Below, in pieces: positions 21,307 through 33,649 of a stretch of DNA of 64,000 nucleotides. Source of the stretch: Apium graveolens (taxonomy: Eukaryota > Streptophyta > Magnoliopsida > Apiales > Apiaceae). The DNA lies in assembly GCF_009905375.1 (NCBI RefSeq), contig NC_133649.1, forward strand, positions 224,337,275-224,401,274, in the 5' to 3' direction. The translations under genes were made by a program, and so were the position numbers. The notes under the pieces are model-generated. The model saw only the letters and a list, made by a program, of their open reading frames with translations. It did no database searches and was not told where the DNA came from. Position 1 is the first letter of the stretch. Each line of letters begins with the position of its first letter.

Positions 21307-22200
21307 TCTCATTCTCCAAAACATTTTTGCATTTTTATTGGGTACTACAATTCAGAATAAAGGGAATATATGATTGCACATCTGCCCTCCATACAGAACA
21401 CCCTAATACACAAATATTATTATATGTTTTATGGTATTATCAATTGATACATTATAAATCTGCTTGAATAATTTATCTGTATTATAGTTGTAAAATTTTA
21501 ATATAATTATATAAAATTGTTTTAATCAGAATTATATTATAAGTAAAAAATTCAGATTTTTTTAAAAAATGTGATTCATTACTAATAAGTCCAAATTGTT
21601 CGATTTTAATTACACTATATTACAAATTCATAAATGTATTGTTTAATGTAATCCAATATTATTTATGATCGGTAACTCATAAATTATTAGATTTGAATTA
21701 TGAAAGGGCGTATCTTCGTGAAAAGCTCTACCCCTGTTAAAAGGCTTAACGTGGGCAATTGGTCAAGTTACAATTATCCTTAATCAATCTTGAATAAATT
21801 ATTGCTATCGACAGCTTTCTGAATCAATGGCCTTCTCATAGGGCAAGAAGAGTCTGCAGATCTGGTAAATTACATTGCATGAACATCGGTAAAGTAAGAA
21901 AATTAAAAACAGAAGTATTCGATACAATTTATATGTCTAATCAACCAATTTACATTGAATTCTTTTCAACTAAACCAAAAAAAAGAAGAGTGTAGCCTAT
22001 GTTATCCACTGCCAATCAACTTAGGTTATTTTGTAAAATTGGGTTCAATATAAAATAAAATTTTCACAATAATTTCTATTTGGGAAATAAAAAATGAACA
22101 CGGATATTCAAAATGTTCATGTGTTTTGTTTTTCGACTTGTCAGATGAGGTTTATATCGAAGAAACAATATGTTACGATTATAAAGTAATCTCACAGCTT
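21307..22200. other. AT-rich intergenic stretch, no gene
   Basis: No domain, RNA gene or clear repeat recognised. Confidence 0.6.
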
Positions 22201-22375
22201 GGGAAGAGTATGGGCCGGTTCGGCTCGGTTTTCGGATAAAACCGGAACCAAAACCATATATCTCCGATTTTTTAAATTGTAAACCGCAACCGCCGGTTCG
22301 GATTCGGTTTCGATTTAAAAAACTCGGTCCGGTTATAATCAGCTCGGTTTTGATTACAAAACCGACAAATATTGC
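22201..22375 (-). mobile_element. hAT-related MITE terminal fragment
   Basis: GGGCCGGTTCGGCTCGGTTTTCGG and the following bases match, in inverted orientation, the right arm of the hAT MITE (23519-23693), including AAACCGCAACC, TTATAATC and ACAAAACCGACA. It appears to be one end of a related element. I found no second terminus or target duplication. Confidence 0.55.
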
Positions 22376-22903
22376 ATTTACCAAATTTTATTCCAGAGAG
22401 AAACGAAAACTTTTTGTCTCTAATAGTGAAGTAGGTGAGAATGTGGTTAATGTTAGTGATAGCAGCCAGTAGATAATTCGGTCTCTAATAGTGAAGTAGG
22501 TGAGAATGACCGATAAATAATAATTTACATATCCCATAAGTTACATATTTTGAAAAATCCCAAATACAATGTTTTTTGAATATATAATTTTACATTTTTA
22601 ACGTCATAGCGCAGCGAACCCAATGACTAGTATATATATAAATTCGGATCGGATTATTTACGGATCGAATCTTATCATATTCATATTCTAATTATGTCAG
22701 ATCGAAATTTTTGATCGGATTTTATTTTAAATAATTCATATCCGTTCTATTAATTTTCGGATCATATCAGATGAAATCGGATCGGATATCTGATCCATCG
22801 ACTTCCCTACCTGTACATCTCTTTTTTAATATCATTTTTTCCTTAAAATGTATATACGGGAATGGGAATGCCTTTTACGTGTGAACTTTTGGGAGCCAAC
22901 ACA
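22376..22903. other. AT-rich intergenic stretch with a 28-bp direct repeat
   Basis: GTCTCTAATAGTGAAGTAGG plus TGAGAATG occurs at 22416-22443 and again at 22481-22508 (65 bp period). GGATCGGAT-type words are frequent at about 22645-22800. No gene. Confidence 0.6.
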
Positions 22904-22911
22904 CGCAACAC

Positions 22912-23693
22912 TAGGGGTGAGCAAAAAACCGAATTAAAACCGGAACCGATCCGAAACCGAAGAAAATCGGGAAAAACCGAGCCGAGAAAAAACGACCCGG
23001 AACCGAAACCGAAAAATAAAAAACCGAACCGATTTAAATGGTTTGGTTCCAGTTATACGTTTCAACCAAACCGATAAAAACCGAACCGAACCGGTTACTA
23101 ATATTGATAAATTTATATAATTATTATTCATATATAATTTATATATATATATTGTTTATGAATTTTAAAAATTTATAACTTTATTCTTAAATTGCAAAAT
23201 TAGTCATTAATTTGTAAAAAAACATAGTGCCCCTTTACCGGTGACCCCAATAATAGTAAGCCTTGTCCTTATTATGCAAATCTGAAATGCACAGACGTTA
23301 AAACCAAAACCACTCCTCTGCTTAAAATCATGCGGGTAGGTATTTGAGAGAGATTGATTTACATTATTCTTGATTACTAATGTGTTACCTACAAAATAAA
23401 CTAAACTTTGATTTGAGTTTTCTATTAATTACATACTTGATTTATCTACTGTTTAAATTTTGTACGTTATTGATTTTAAGCTAGAAAATTGATTTTGTGC
23501 ATCAATTTGTCTCTTTTGTATAATTGTCGGTTTTGTAACCGAAACAGAACCGATTATAACCGAACCGGGATTTTTAAAACCGAATCTGAATCTGAACCGG
23601 TGGTTGCGGTTTTCAATTTTAAAAACCGGATATATATGATTGCGATTGCGGTTTATCCCGAAACCGAGCCGAACCGGTCCACGCTCTCCTCTA
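22912..23693. mobile_element. hAT-type non-autonomous element (782 bp)
   Basis: Flanked by the 8 bp direct repeat CGCAACAC (22904-22911 and 23694-23701), the target length of hAT transposons. The left end TAGGGGTGAGC and the right end, reversed (TAGAGGAGAGC), match as short terminal inverted repeats. Both subterminal regions are dense in AACCGA/TCGGTT words. No transposase is encoded, so it would need an outside transposase. The AACCGA repeats produce spurious open frames on both strands. Confidence 0.8.
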
Positions 23694-23701
23694 CGCAACA
23701 C

Positions 23702-25241
23702 GTATTCGTTGAGTTTTAGTACCGCGTATTTGACCAGCCAATTCTAAATATGTATCCACGTCATGCAGTTGAGCGGCCATCTATGAACAATCTCTATGAT
23801 TATTCATTAATAAGATTATTCATTAATCATCCACTTAAACAGTCATGCGATATCAGTTTTACTGTTTCAGTACTTTGTTCTTAGGAATTAATAGAAATTT
23901 AAGTAGTCGGGAACAATCGGCTAGGCTAGGCAGAATTTGAATTATTAGGATAATATTGGCGCGCGCACACCCCATGTGACTAGCACTCCACGGATAGCTA
24001 TCATAGAGAAATGTGGAAAATTAGTATTTTAAAAATATAAATATATTATTTATTTCATTTTTCATCACATGTTGTACAAATTTTAATTATAAAGTTAAAA
24101 ATCAAAATTAAACATTTTTTATTTAAAAAATCATTAAAATTTAATGAAAAATTTAAGTTGGTTATATAATATAATCACAGTAAAATTATATTTATTAAAC
24201 AATATTTCACTGTGGAATCAAATTTAAAATCCATTATTTTTTTAAATTTTAATTGTTAATTTCTTTATTATATTCAAATATAGTTATTATTCTAGATTAG
24301 TATAGAATTATATATTTTTACAATTTATGATGAGATTTTAGAATAAAATCAATGATTATCTACGATTTTTCATATAAAATGTTTTTTTATGAAATAAAGG
24401 TGTATATATATATAATAAAGTTCTATGTAGATCCTTTAAGGTCCATTGACAAACCATTGTTTATGATCATTTATCAGCTAATATGGGTGCTCTAAAAGAC
24501 GAGATTCCACATTAGCCATCGGATAATCGATGATTAATAGAAATCATTAATTAAAATACTAATCATATATAATTATAAATATTTAATAATATTAATTTAT
24601 TAATTTATTAAATTTTATATATTAATTTAAGAAAAATACGAAGTGATTAATCGAATTCTAAAAGTGAAATGAAAAAGTACCTTCTAATAATTAATCTACA
24701 AAATAGGTAATTTTAAGAATTATAGCTAATATTAATTAATTTTGTTTATGTACCCACTAGATCATGTATTTGTACTTAATTATAATATTCTATTTTATAA
24801 TATTTATTAGTTGAAGAAATTATAGCCTACAAATGGTTAGCAAATGTAGGAAGAGAGACAAGCTTCCTATTATAAACCACATCCTCGAGGGCCCACCTCT
24901 AGTGTACCCCTTGTACATTTTGTTTATATAGCATATCCTCTTTTATTCTTCTTCTGCACTACCACCTCTTCCTCTCAACTTGTTAAATGATAACCTGCAC
25001 CATCATCTTACCATTATATCTTTATACGTCTCCGATATTTGATTCAACGCCAGCCTATCTTTACATTCTTTTTTTTGCCAACTAAACTCACCCATGGTCG
25101 AACCTTGACCTCCTCATGACACAAAAGCTCAACCACAGTACAAAATTTTTACATTCTTTCGTTTCATAATCATCAATAACAGCCCGTCACTTTGGCCTTC
25201 TTTTTTTCTCCTTATAATTTCTCTTTTTAAATTCATATACA
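23702..25241. other. AT-rich intergenic stretch upstream of the NLR pseudogene
   Basis: No gene. Runs of A/T and poorly conserved repeats. TTTATATAGCA near 24924 and the CT-rich stretch after it could belong to the old promoter and leader of the NLR gene. That is only a guess. Confidence 0.5.
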
Positions 25242-26286
25242 GTTGACGCAACTGTAGGCTTTGCGATTGAAAAGCTTGGAGCTTTTGTTACCCATGAAAT
25301 CAACACTAGGATTGGAGTAAAAGATGGTATTAGGTGGCTCAAAGATGAACTGAGCTACCTACAATCTGCTGTAACTATCCTGGATAGGTTTAGTGCCTCT
25401 CAAGAAGAAGAACATGCACTTCCTAAACAAGGTTTTCTGGAATCTGCGTGGACTTGTATCTGCATCTGCAACAAAGAAGCCAACCTTTATGATATTGGCA
25501 AGGAGATCGAGACCTATTAAGGAAAGAATCATTGGGATTAAGAACAGGCGAGAAGAGTATGATATTACCAACATTTTAGCTACTTGTAATGTGCAACCGA
25601 GAAAGAGAACATTTCTAAGACCAACCTCTTTCCAAAATCACGTGGATGTGGTTGGTTTCGAGGATGATTTCAAGACTTTGTTGGCTGAGCTTCTTAAACA
25701 GGATGCATCCCTGGCATGATTGCTATTCATGGAATGGGAGGGTTGGGTAAATCTACACTTGCCAGTAAGCTGTATCACTCTAGCCAGTTGACCCAGTCGT
25801 GCTTGGGTTTGTGTTTCCGAGGATTATAACATTCACAATGTTCTGAGGAGGATAATTAAATCTCTCATGGGACAAGAACCAGATTCATTGCAGAAGATGG
25901 ATGAGGTAGACTTGCTGCGGTGCCTGCGTGGCCTAATGCTAGATACTAATTGTCATCTGGTAGTAATTGATGATATATGGGATGTAAATGTCTGGACAAA
26001 GATTAAAAAAGCTTTTCCGCCAAAGAATGGTAGCAGAGTCATCATAACTACCCAAAACAAAAAAGTTGCAGAAGGAGTAGACGACAACTGTTCTGTGCAT
26101 CAACTGCGTTTTCTCAGGGATGATGAGAGTTGGCACTTGTTTTGTAGGAGAGCTGAACCAAAGCAGAATCTGGAGAAGATAGGAAAAGAGATGGTAGGTA
26201 AATGTCGAGGATTACCACTTGCGATCGAGGTACTGAGTGGACTATTATTGCAGCTACGAGGATTGGTCGAAGGTGAAAGACCATAT
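25242..26286 (+). pseudogene. CC-NB-LRR resistance gene, 5' part (CC and NB-ARC)
   Basis: The coiled-coil N-terminus reads VDATVGFAIEKLGAFVTHEI and WLKDELSYLQSAV from 25242; no start codon is in frame at once. Frameshifts near 25390 and 25710 break it. NB-ARC motifs are then visible in order: P-loop GMGGLGKST (25731-25757), RNBS-A RAWVCVSEDYN (about 25798), kinase-2 LVVIDDIWD (about 25957), RNBS-B GSRVIITTQ and GLPLAIEVLSGLL (about 26209). A further one-base shift precedes YEDWSKVKDHMWRRLK, which spans the insertion. Intact relatives are cytoplasmic immune receptors. The gene is cut at CATAT (26282-26286) by a copia element and continues at 45451. Confidence 0.88.
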
Positions 26287-26585
26287 TGTTGGAATTTAAT
26301 CTAAACGGTCATGTGTTTTGTTTGAATAAAGTCAGCTGTTTGCATCGTGTCTATAGCAGCTGATCTGGTCTTTCAGTAATGGAGTAGAAGTAGGAGTCCA
26401 GTAGAGAAATAATAGGAGATGTAGCTGGTAGTTATCATCTCAGTTAGTACATTGTTCAGCTTTTATATTTGTACTTTGCATTCCTTTTAGAGGATAACAT
26501 ATGCGGTGTCAATTTCTCAGAAGCTTAATACAAAAACCGAGTCTTAAACTCAAGTCTGTGTCTTTCTATTTTTGTATTCTCAACA
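26287..26585 (+). repeat. 5' LTR of the Tork-type copia element
   Basis: Begins TGTTGGAATTTAATC and ends GTATTCTCAACA, the same ends as the 3' LTR at 45146-45445. Confidence 0.92.
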
Positions 26586-26588
26586 ATC

Positions 26589-26600
26589 TGGTATCAGAAC
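26589..26600 (+). other. tRNA-iMet primer-binding site
   Basis: TGGTATCAGAAC begins three bases after the 5' LTR and pairs with the 3' end of initiator-Met tRNA except at one position. Confidence 0.85.
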
Positions 26601-26614
26601 ACAGTGCCTAGTGT

Positions 26615-27550
26615 ATGCCAAAATATATGCCCAAAATGACAACATCAGAGCCAAACAAAAGCAAAGAAAATGCAGTGGGTTTGAACTATCCTATGCTCAC
26701 AAAGACGAACTACGCTCCATGGTCTATGAAGATGAAAGTGTTTATGCAAGCTCATGGTGTATGGGAAGCTATTGAACCGAAGAATTCTAAGGAGACTCTC
26801 GAAGAAAAAACAGATAAGTTGGCGTTAGCTGCAATTTATCAACGGATTTCAGAGGACGTTCTACTGTCACTTGCTGAAAAGAATACGGCCAAAGATGCAT
26901 GGGAGGCGATTAAGGTGTCGAGTTTAGGTGCAGACAGGGTGAAGCAGGCAAAGGCTCAGACATTGAAAGATGAATTTGAAAGTTTGAATATGAAGGAGAC
27001 AGATCAGCTGGACGATTTTTGTATAAAGTTAAATGGCTTGGTGACTAATATCCGAGCCTTGGGGGAGAATGTAGAGGAGTCATACGTGGTGAAGAAACTA
27101 CTACGAGCAGTCCCAACGAAGTTCCTTCAAATTGCATCAGCCATTGAACAATTTGGGAACCTAGAAGTGATGTCCGTCGAGGAGGTAATTGGTTCTTTGA
27201 AAGCTCATGAGGAGTGACTCCGTGGGTCAGGTGAAACCAGTGAAGGGAAACTGTTGTTGACAGAGGAGGAATGGAAGAAAAGGGAACAGAAGGAAGACGG
27301 ACAACTTTTACTCACTCGTGAGGAGTGGCAGAAGAGGTCAAGCAACTGGGGGACTCGTGGAGGTGGTGAAAACCGTAGTTGAGATGGTTATCGAGGAGTA
27401 CGCGATAGAAGCAAAGTAAAATGTTTCAATTGCGGAGCATATGGACACTTTGCAGGGGAGTGTCGCAAATCACGCAAAGAGAAGGAAGCCAGGGACTCTA
27501 AACCTGAGGTAAATTTAAGTCAAGTAAACGATGATGAGCCTACACTTTTA
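26615..27550 (+). pseudogene. copia gag with zinc knuckle (broken)
   Basis: ATG at 26615 (MPKYMPKM; MTTSEPNK is an alternative start) gives 200 codons of a UBN2-type gag: NYAPWSMKMKVFMQAHGVWEAIEP, AKDAWEAIK, LDDFCIKLNGLVTNIRALGE and VVKKLLRAVPTKF. It stops at TGA 27215-27217. The same frame continues through EEWKKREQK and EEWQKRSS, has a second TGA near 27379 where relatives have CGA, and reaches the knuckle CFNCGAYGHFAGEC (about 27422-27463). Gag forms the particle and binds RNA through the knuckle. The stops look like C-to-T changes. Confidence 0.87.
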
Positions 27551-29242
27551 TTGGTAGAGTGTGGAGACAAGGAGAAACAGTTATTCCTGCTAAATGAGGA
27601 GAAAATCATACCGAATCTAGTGAGTGAAACCGAGTGTAAGAGAGATCTTAACATTTGGTATTTGAATAACGGGGCTAGCAATCATATGACGGGGGAGCGC
27701 TCGAAATTCAAGAATTTGGATGAACGTATACTTGGGCAAGTAAAGTTTGGTGACGGATCTACGGTTAAAATTGAAGGGAAGGGTTCTATATCTTTTGTGT
27801 GTAAAAATGGTGAAGTAAGAACTCTGAAAGATGTGTATTTCATCCCCACACTTCGAAACAATATACTAAGTCTGGGACAATTGTTCGAGGCTGGAAATAA
27901 AGTGATTCTTGAAGGTGATCATTTGTGGGTCTACGAGAAGAGTGGGATGTTATTGCTAAGAGTAAAGAGGACTATGAATCGACTATATAAGATGATGCTG
28001 GAGTGTGATGAAAGGATGTGTCTACTAAGCAAATCAGATGAGAAAACTTGGCTTTGGCATGCAAGGCTTGGGCACGTAAATTTCCAAGCGATGCAGCTGA
28101 TGTCTAAGAATGGAATGGCTCATGGAGTGCCAGAATTCTGCAAGCCAAAAAAAGTCTGTAAAGGGTGTTTACTATCAAAACAGACTCGCAAGTCATTTCC
28201 AGTAAAGACATATTTTTTGGCAAAAGGAGCTCTCGAGTTGGTACATGCTGACTTATGCGGACCTATCACGCCTGCAAATCCCGCTGGAAACAGGTACTTC
28301 TTACTGTTGGTTAACGATTTCAGTAGAATGATGTGGGTCTTTATGCTTAAAACTAAAGCCGAAGCACTAGATGCTTTTAAGAAATTCAAAGCACTAGGAG
28401 AGAAACAATCTGCACATGGTATACAGGTGTTGAGGACGGACAGAGGTGGCGAATTTTGCTCTAAAGAATTCTCATTGTTTTATGAAATGGCTGGAATTGT
28501 GAGACACTATACTACACCATACTCACCACAGCAGAATGGCGTTGTAGAGAGGCGTAACAGGACTGTGGTGGCTATGGCTCGTAGTTTGTTGAAAGAACGA
28601 AATATGCCATCGTATTTCTGGGGAGAAGCAGTGAGACATGCAGTTTACGTGTTGAATAGATCACCTACCAGGGCCCTATCAATGCAGACACCGTATGAAT
28701 CATGGACATGTAATAAGCCAAACCTTGAGTACTTAAGAGTTTTTGGCTGTTTGGGTCACATGAAATTGCCTGCTATACATACAACTAAGTTGAGTGACAG
28801 AAGCAAAGAGGTAATCTATTTGGGAAAGGAGTCAGGCACCAAGGTGTGTCGTCTGTTTGATCCTAGTGTTGGCACCGTACATGTGAGCAGGGACGTGATT
28901 TTTGAGGAAGGGAAATGATGGAATTGGTCTGAAGGTGAAATAGAGGGTATGTCCGTATCAAACATGTTCACAATAAATGGTGTTCCTGAGAGTTCACAAG
29001 CAGATACAAGTGATGAAAATGGTGAGAATACGGTGTCAACTCCTCTGTCCAGTACTGGAAGTGCAAGTATTAACAACCACCCCTCTGGATCAAATGAAAG
29101 TGTTGATTATGGTTCCGAGACATCGAGTGATAGTAGTGAGCCTCGGAGATTCAGGCTGTTGAGTGATATATACGACACAACTGAAGTCGTGGAAGCAGAA
29201 GATGAGTTACTACTCTCAGAAATTGAAGAACCTGTAAGCTAT
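27551..29242 (+). pseudogene. copia protease and integrase (pol 5' half)
   Basis: Open for 455 codons to TGA 28916-28918, then readable to the Tekay insertion at 29243. The protease site reads WYLNNGASNHMTG, where active relatives have D for the first N, so the catalytic Asp is lost. GAG-pre-integrase follows (TWLWHARLGHVNFQAM, VCKGCLLSKQTRKSFP). The integrase core has HADLCGP, RTDRGGEF and VVERRNRT, the D,D,E triad. WGEAVRHAVYVLNRSPT and LRVFGCLGH complete the core. After the stop come an acidic Ser-rich linker and EEPVSY, where the target site GCTAT lies. RT resumes at 43622. Confidence 0.9.
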
Positions 29243-32200
29243 TGTAACACCCCCAAATCCGGGGTCGGGGATCCGGGTTGTCACGAGTTCCATTTCCCTT
29301 AATAACACCCAATCTTAATAAATAATCAACTACTCTGTACTGTGACCCCACAATAAACACACACACCACAAGTTATAGTCTCAGAGATGAATATCCAAAA
29401 ATAATCACAAGTCATTTTATTCCACCAATATATGCCAATACACCTTAAAAGGGTTTCTGAATAAATTTACATTTCTTTGCCATTATTACAATTCATAAAT
29501 ATACATAAATCTGGTACATCAAAAGTTGAAGCCTAGCCTATTGGTAGTTCCTACCTCAGCTACAGTGACATCAATGCCTATAGGAAACTGCGGAACGTTT
29601 CCTATCCGCTCGCGAATTGGGAGCTTGGTCCTGTTCATCTTTTCTATCTGTTGTTGTGTGATGAAAGAAGAAAGCAAGGGTGAGCAGCAAGCCCACCAAA
29701 ATAATATGTATAATGATTAACAATATATGAGCCTTCTCATAGTACTCATGAAAGTCTTGGTCAAAAGAAATGAACCAAGTTTGATATCTTAATGCGATGA
29801 AGTCGCAAAATATTCAGTATACATACATATATACTTTTCATAATCTTTGAAATCCTCTGACATGTATAATATACACAGAGTTCCAGTTTATAACTGTATA
29901 AAAATATCGTTGCAAGGTGATCTCATATATCTAACCTTGTCTCAACATTTTTCTGAAAATCTTTGACATGCATAAGATAATCATTTACTAGATATAAGTT
30001 TAAAAGATGAAGTTACAAGATACTCCAATATACTTATATCTTTTCCCAATACTACTTGAACTACCACCGTTCAATTTGTAATTAGTCCATCCCATAGATT
30101 AAGCTACAAGACAAAACTTGTATAGAATCAATCTTTACAATATCATCAAAATAAAATAAAGTTACGAGATACTTCATTTGATGCAAACATCATTTTGAAA
30201 ACTCGACCCTGCCAACACTCAACAATCGCCCAATCGTGGCCTTTCTATCGAAGTGCTCTGGGTAGTGTTGCAGAAATATCCAATTGGATGATGAACTCAT
30301 TACGGGAGTTTGCCGCGCCAGGAAGACCACTTACGATGATCAGTCGTAGTTGTACAACCCCGCCATTTTCTACATGTAGAGGAGAACCTGTCGGATTTAC
30401 TTGTCAACCGAACACTGAACTCCTAAGGAATGGACCGCCTTAGCGGAACTTCCGGGCCATTTGGGCCAATACAATAAGGCTGGGCCGGCGCTACTCGACC
30501 ACTTACGCCACTCCTAGTTCAGATGAAATTCATGACTCTGAAACGTAAAGCTCGTCCCCCCTTTCCCCAAGTAGAAACTTTTTGGTACGGCTCCACCAAG
30601 AAGTCGTATTTAGTTGGAAAGGAAAACTCACCAATATTTTCCAGGCGATGCCTGTTAATGGATTAACTTGTTCCAAGAATTTTACTTCCCGAGTGTTGGG
30701 TAAGTAATCAAAAACTCTTTTATCAGAATAGCAACCTTGTTGCGAATATAAAATACACCACAGAGCCGGATCCCTCAGGTTTTGAGCGAGTATTTAAATC
30801 CCCTTCGAAAGGAGGATCTTAAATATAAAAATGAGTTTTGGGATCCGCTCTAACTTTTAAAAATCATTTTGAAGACTCGAAAATATTTTTAAGAATGTTT
30901 GGAGTGATGCTGATTTAATAAAATAAATCAGTCCCAATATATAAAAATATCTGAATATTATTATTTAAATAATATTCCCATAAAGAATAATCTTTATAAA
31001 AATAATTGAAGTAGAGATGTTGTAAAACTTATACTTGAAATGACTCTTAAATAACCAAAGATATACTTATACGAAAGTAATATCTTTATTTGAATAATCA
31101 AAAGTAAGTTTGATTATCGACACATTATTCTTTAATAAAATAAAGAATATTATTAAATAATAAGCGGAGTCATAATACCTCGAATGAATATTATAAATAA
31201 TATTCATTAAATAAAATAACGGAGTCATACATCCTCAAATGAATATTTAAATAATATTCATCAAATAATATGAACTGAGTCATAAGCCCTCGAATGAATA
31301 TTCAAATAATATTCAATAAATAATATAAAGGAGTCATAAGTCCTCGAATAAATATTCAAATTATATTCAATAAATAATATAAAGGAGTCATAAGTCCTCA
31401 AATGAATATTCAAGTAATATTCAATAAATAATATAAAGTTATCGAATAAACCTTATTCGATTAATAGTTTTGAAAACTATAACCATACATATATATAAAT
31501 ATATATATATAAAATCTACTCGGGATCCTCGACTCCCGGTTTTAGAAAATGTTTTCACCTTTGGGTCCCTATACTAAGGGTATATGCAAATTACCGCTAT
31601 TCTCTAGCATAGGTATTATCAACTGAACCAACAGATATATATGGAAAGAATACGAAACAGACATGCATATGTACCATATCACATGCTACAATATATCGCA
31701 AGAATTTGCTAATTTAACCATCATGCATCTATCACAAGGTAATGCATATACAAGTGTATACATCACAACAACAGTATAACGGATAGAAAACTTGCCTGAG
31801 TGCTCCCGGATAGACTTAAGCTTAGAATGGGTCCGATAACCTATGAACAACAACATAAGTCGGAATTAAACCCCGGTCGCTTAAGAAACTAGACTTTAAC
31901 CATTTAGAGTCCTAACGTTCGCTTTCGCGCTTAACGATTTACTTAAGTCGCTCGAGTACCCTCGGCTCCCCCATTTTTAATAAATTAACCATTACGAGTT
32001 TTAAGGCGATTCTTTCGCAAGTGTCTTACCAACTGCCTATTACACCTTACATAAATGTTTCATACTTCAATTAGTCCTTTAAGGTCTTTAACCTATGTTT
32101 CAAAGTAAGACGAGGGGTAATGTTTCGTTCGCGAAATGTCGTTACTTAAAATGGCCGTTTCTCCTAAACCGTTCATCGGAATCAAACGAACCACATATCA

Positions 32201-33619
32201 AAATGAAGCTCGTAACATGAACTATCTAAACATGGCAATGGTAAAAACCTAGCAGGGAGTTCTCGGGTCCTAATGTTATGAACAAAAGCAGTCTAAAGTA
32301 AATCGGACATTACGACGGCTATGTTTACGCGATTTCCCAATTTTATACCATTCCAATTCAACCACCAATCAATCCACAATCACAACCAAATCAAAACTCC
32401 ATCCATACTACATCATAACAGCCCCAACAACTCAACATTAACAATTTATACTTATTCCCCACATGAACTAAAAGCTTTACTTAAGTTCTTTAACTAATTA
32501 ACAAGATTTACAACTCCAAAAACACCACAAAACCAACTAATCTCTACAAACTCAACCAAACTTTAAACAAACAAGCATCATGCTTCATATATACTATATC
32601 AATCATATTCATTCCTAATTACTCAAAACTAAAGCTAGGGTTTGGAGTTTATACCTTCCTTGGAGCTTTTAATCAATGAAAGATCCTTGGAATGCCCATG
32701 GAAGCCTTGATCTATGCTTAAGCTACCTTGAACTTTCATAAAAAATCAAGAAAACCAAAGTTATTTCTTGAAGGTTATTATTCACCATCTTCTTCTTTGA
32801 TTTATTGGAAGAGATTGTGAAGGAATTAGAAGCTTAAACTTATAGGACATCCATATCTATGTACAAGGAACCTTAGATAATTACCTTGTGATTTAACAAT
32901 GCTTGGAACTCGATTTTTGAAAATTTCTTCTTTGAAAAAGAAGAAAAGCCGAGAGCAAGCTTGGAGAAAGAGAGATTTTTGTGTTTTTTTGCTTTGATTT
33001 GTTTTTTGGTTGGTTGTTTTTGTTTAGATTTTGGTTAATTACCTTAATAACCTTGAACTTTGTGTGGTTATCATTCATCCACACCTCCTTCCCTCCCATG
33101 TCATGGTTACATCACCTTATTGTGTCATCATCCCTTACTTGTCCTCTCCTTATTGGTTGGATGACCTCATCATCCCTAACCTCCTTGATTAACTTCCTAA
33201 TTGTTTGCCTAATGACCGCTGATCTGTTATACGGTTCGCTTAACTTTCGTTTTCGTTTATCGTTTGAGGGATCATACCCGGGATCTTATTACTTGGGTTT
33301 CCTTAACCTTTCTCAATACATTATATTCCTTTTATGATCCTGTCTTATAATCCTTTAATTTAAATCCTTTTTATCCTGTTACCTTATACTCAATTCTTTC
33401 CGTATCTAGTGAATTTCCGGGAAAAATCAAAGTGTTCGGAATTGGATTCTGACGATCTTTACATACACTTATATACCACATAGAGTACTAATAATATCCC
33501 AGAAGATCAATAACAGAACCCCTACATAGTGGGACATGAAAAGTTTTCTCATTCAGCATAATCTGCAAAATCACTATTCATAAGGGTTTCAAAAATTTCC
33601 AAAAATTGGGGTTATTACA
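29243..33619 (-). repeat. LTR of the Tekay-type element (left copy, 4377 bp)
   Basis: Begins TGTAACACCCCCAAATCC and ends GGGGTTATTACA (plus-strand reading). It is the 3' LTR in element orientation. It aligns with 39181-43616 throughout. Frames of about 80-118 codons repeated in both LTRs (for example 30195, 32981) are Phe/Ser-rich or low-complexity with no domain, and I do not call genes. Confidence 0.92.
31164..31437. repeat. five-copy ~55-bp tandem repeat in the Tekay LTR
   Basis: Units GGAGTCATAAGTCCTCGAAT plus an A/T-rich arm start at 31164, 31219, 31275, 31329 and 31383. The A/T arm contains GAATATT...AATATTC inverted words. The right LTR has the same five units at 41102-41376. The third LTR copy has three. 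Confidence 0.85.
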
Positions 33620-33638
33620 GTCTCCCCTCCTTAAAAGG
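33620..33638 (-). other. polypurine tract of the Tekay-type element
   Basis: On the minus strand AAGGAGGGGAGAC directly precedes the 3' LTR. Confidence 0.75.
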
Positions 33639-33649
33639 ATTCCGTCCCG

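Noticed and set aside
22612..22631. Possible Helitron 3' end (GCGCAGCGAACCCAATGACTAGT-like, CTAGT then A/T)
   Set aside because: No convincing hairpin of the right form, no TC 5' end found upstream, and the terminal context is weak.
22862..23719. Several Arg/Pro/Asn-rich open frames on both strands
   Set aside because: They come from AACCGA/TCGGTT low-complexity repeats of the hAT MITE.
25867..26304. Taking the NLR 5' part as ending naturally at the TAA at 26302
   Set aside because: The last codons lie in the copia LTR; the gene continues after the second CATAT at 45446.
32981..33337. 118-codon Phe/Ser-rich open frame repeated at 42908-43264
   Set aside because: It lies inside both Tekay LTRs. 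It is repeated only because LTRs are repeated, has T-rich composition, no domain, and is antisense to the element.
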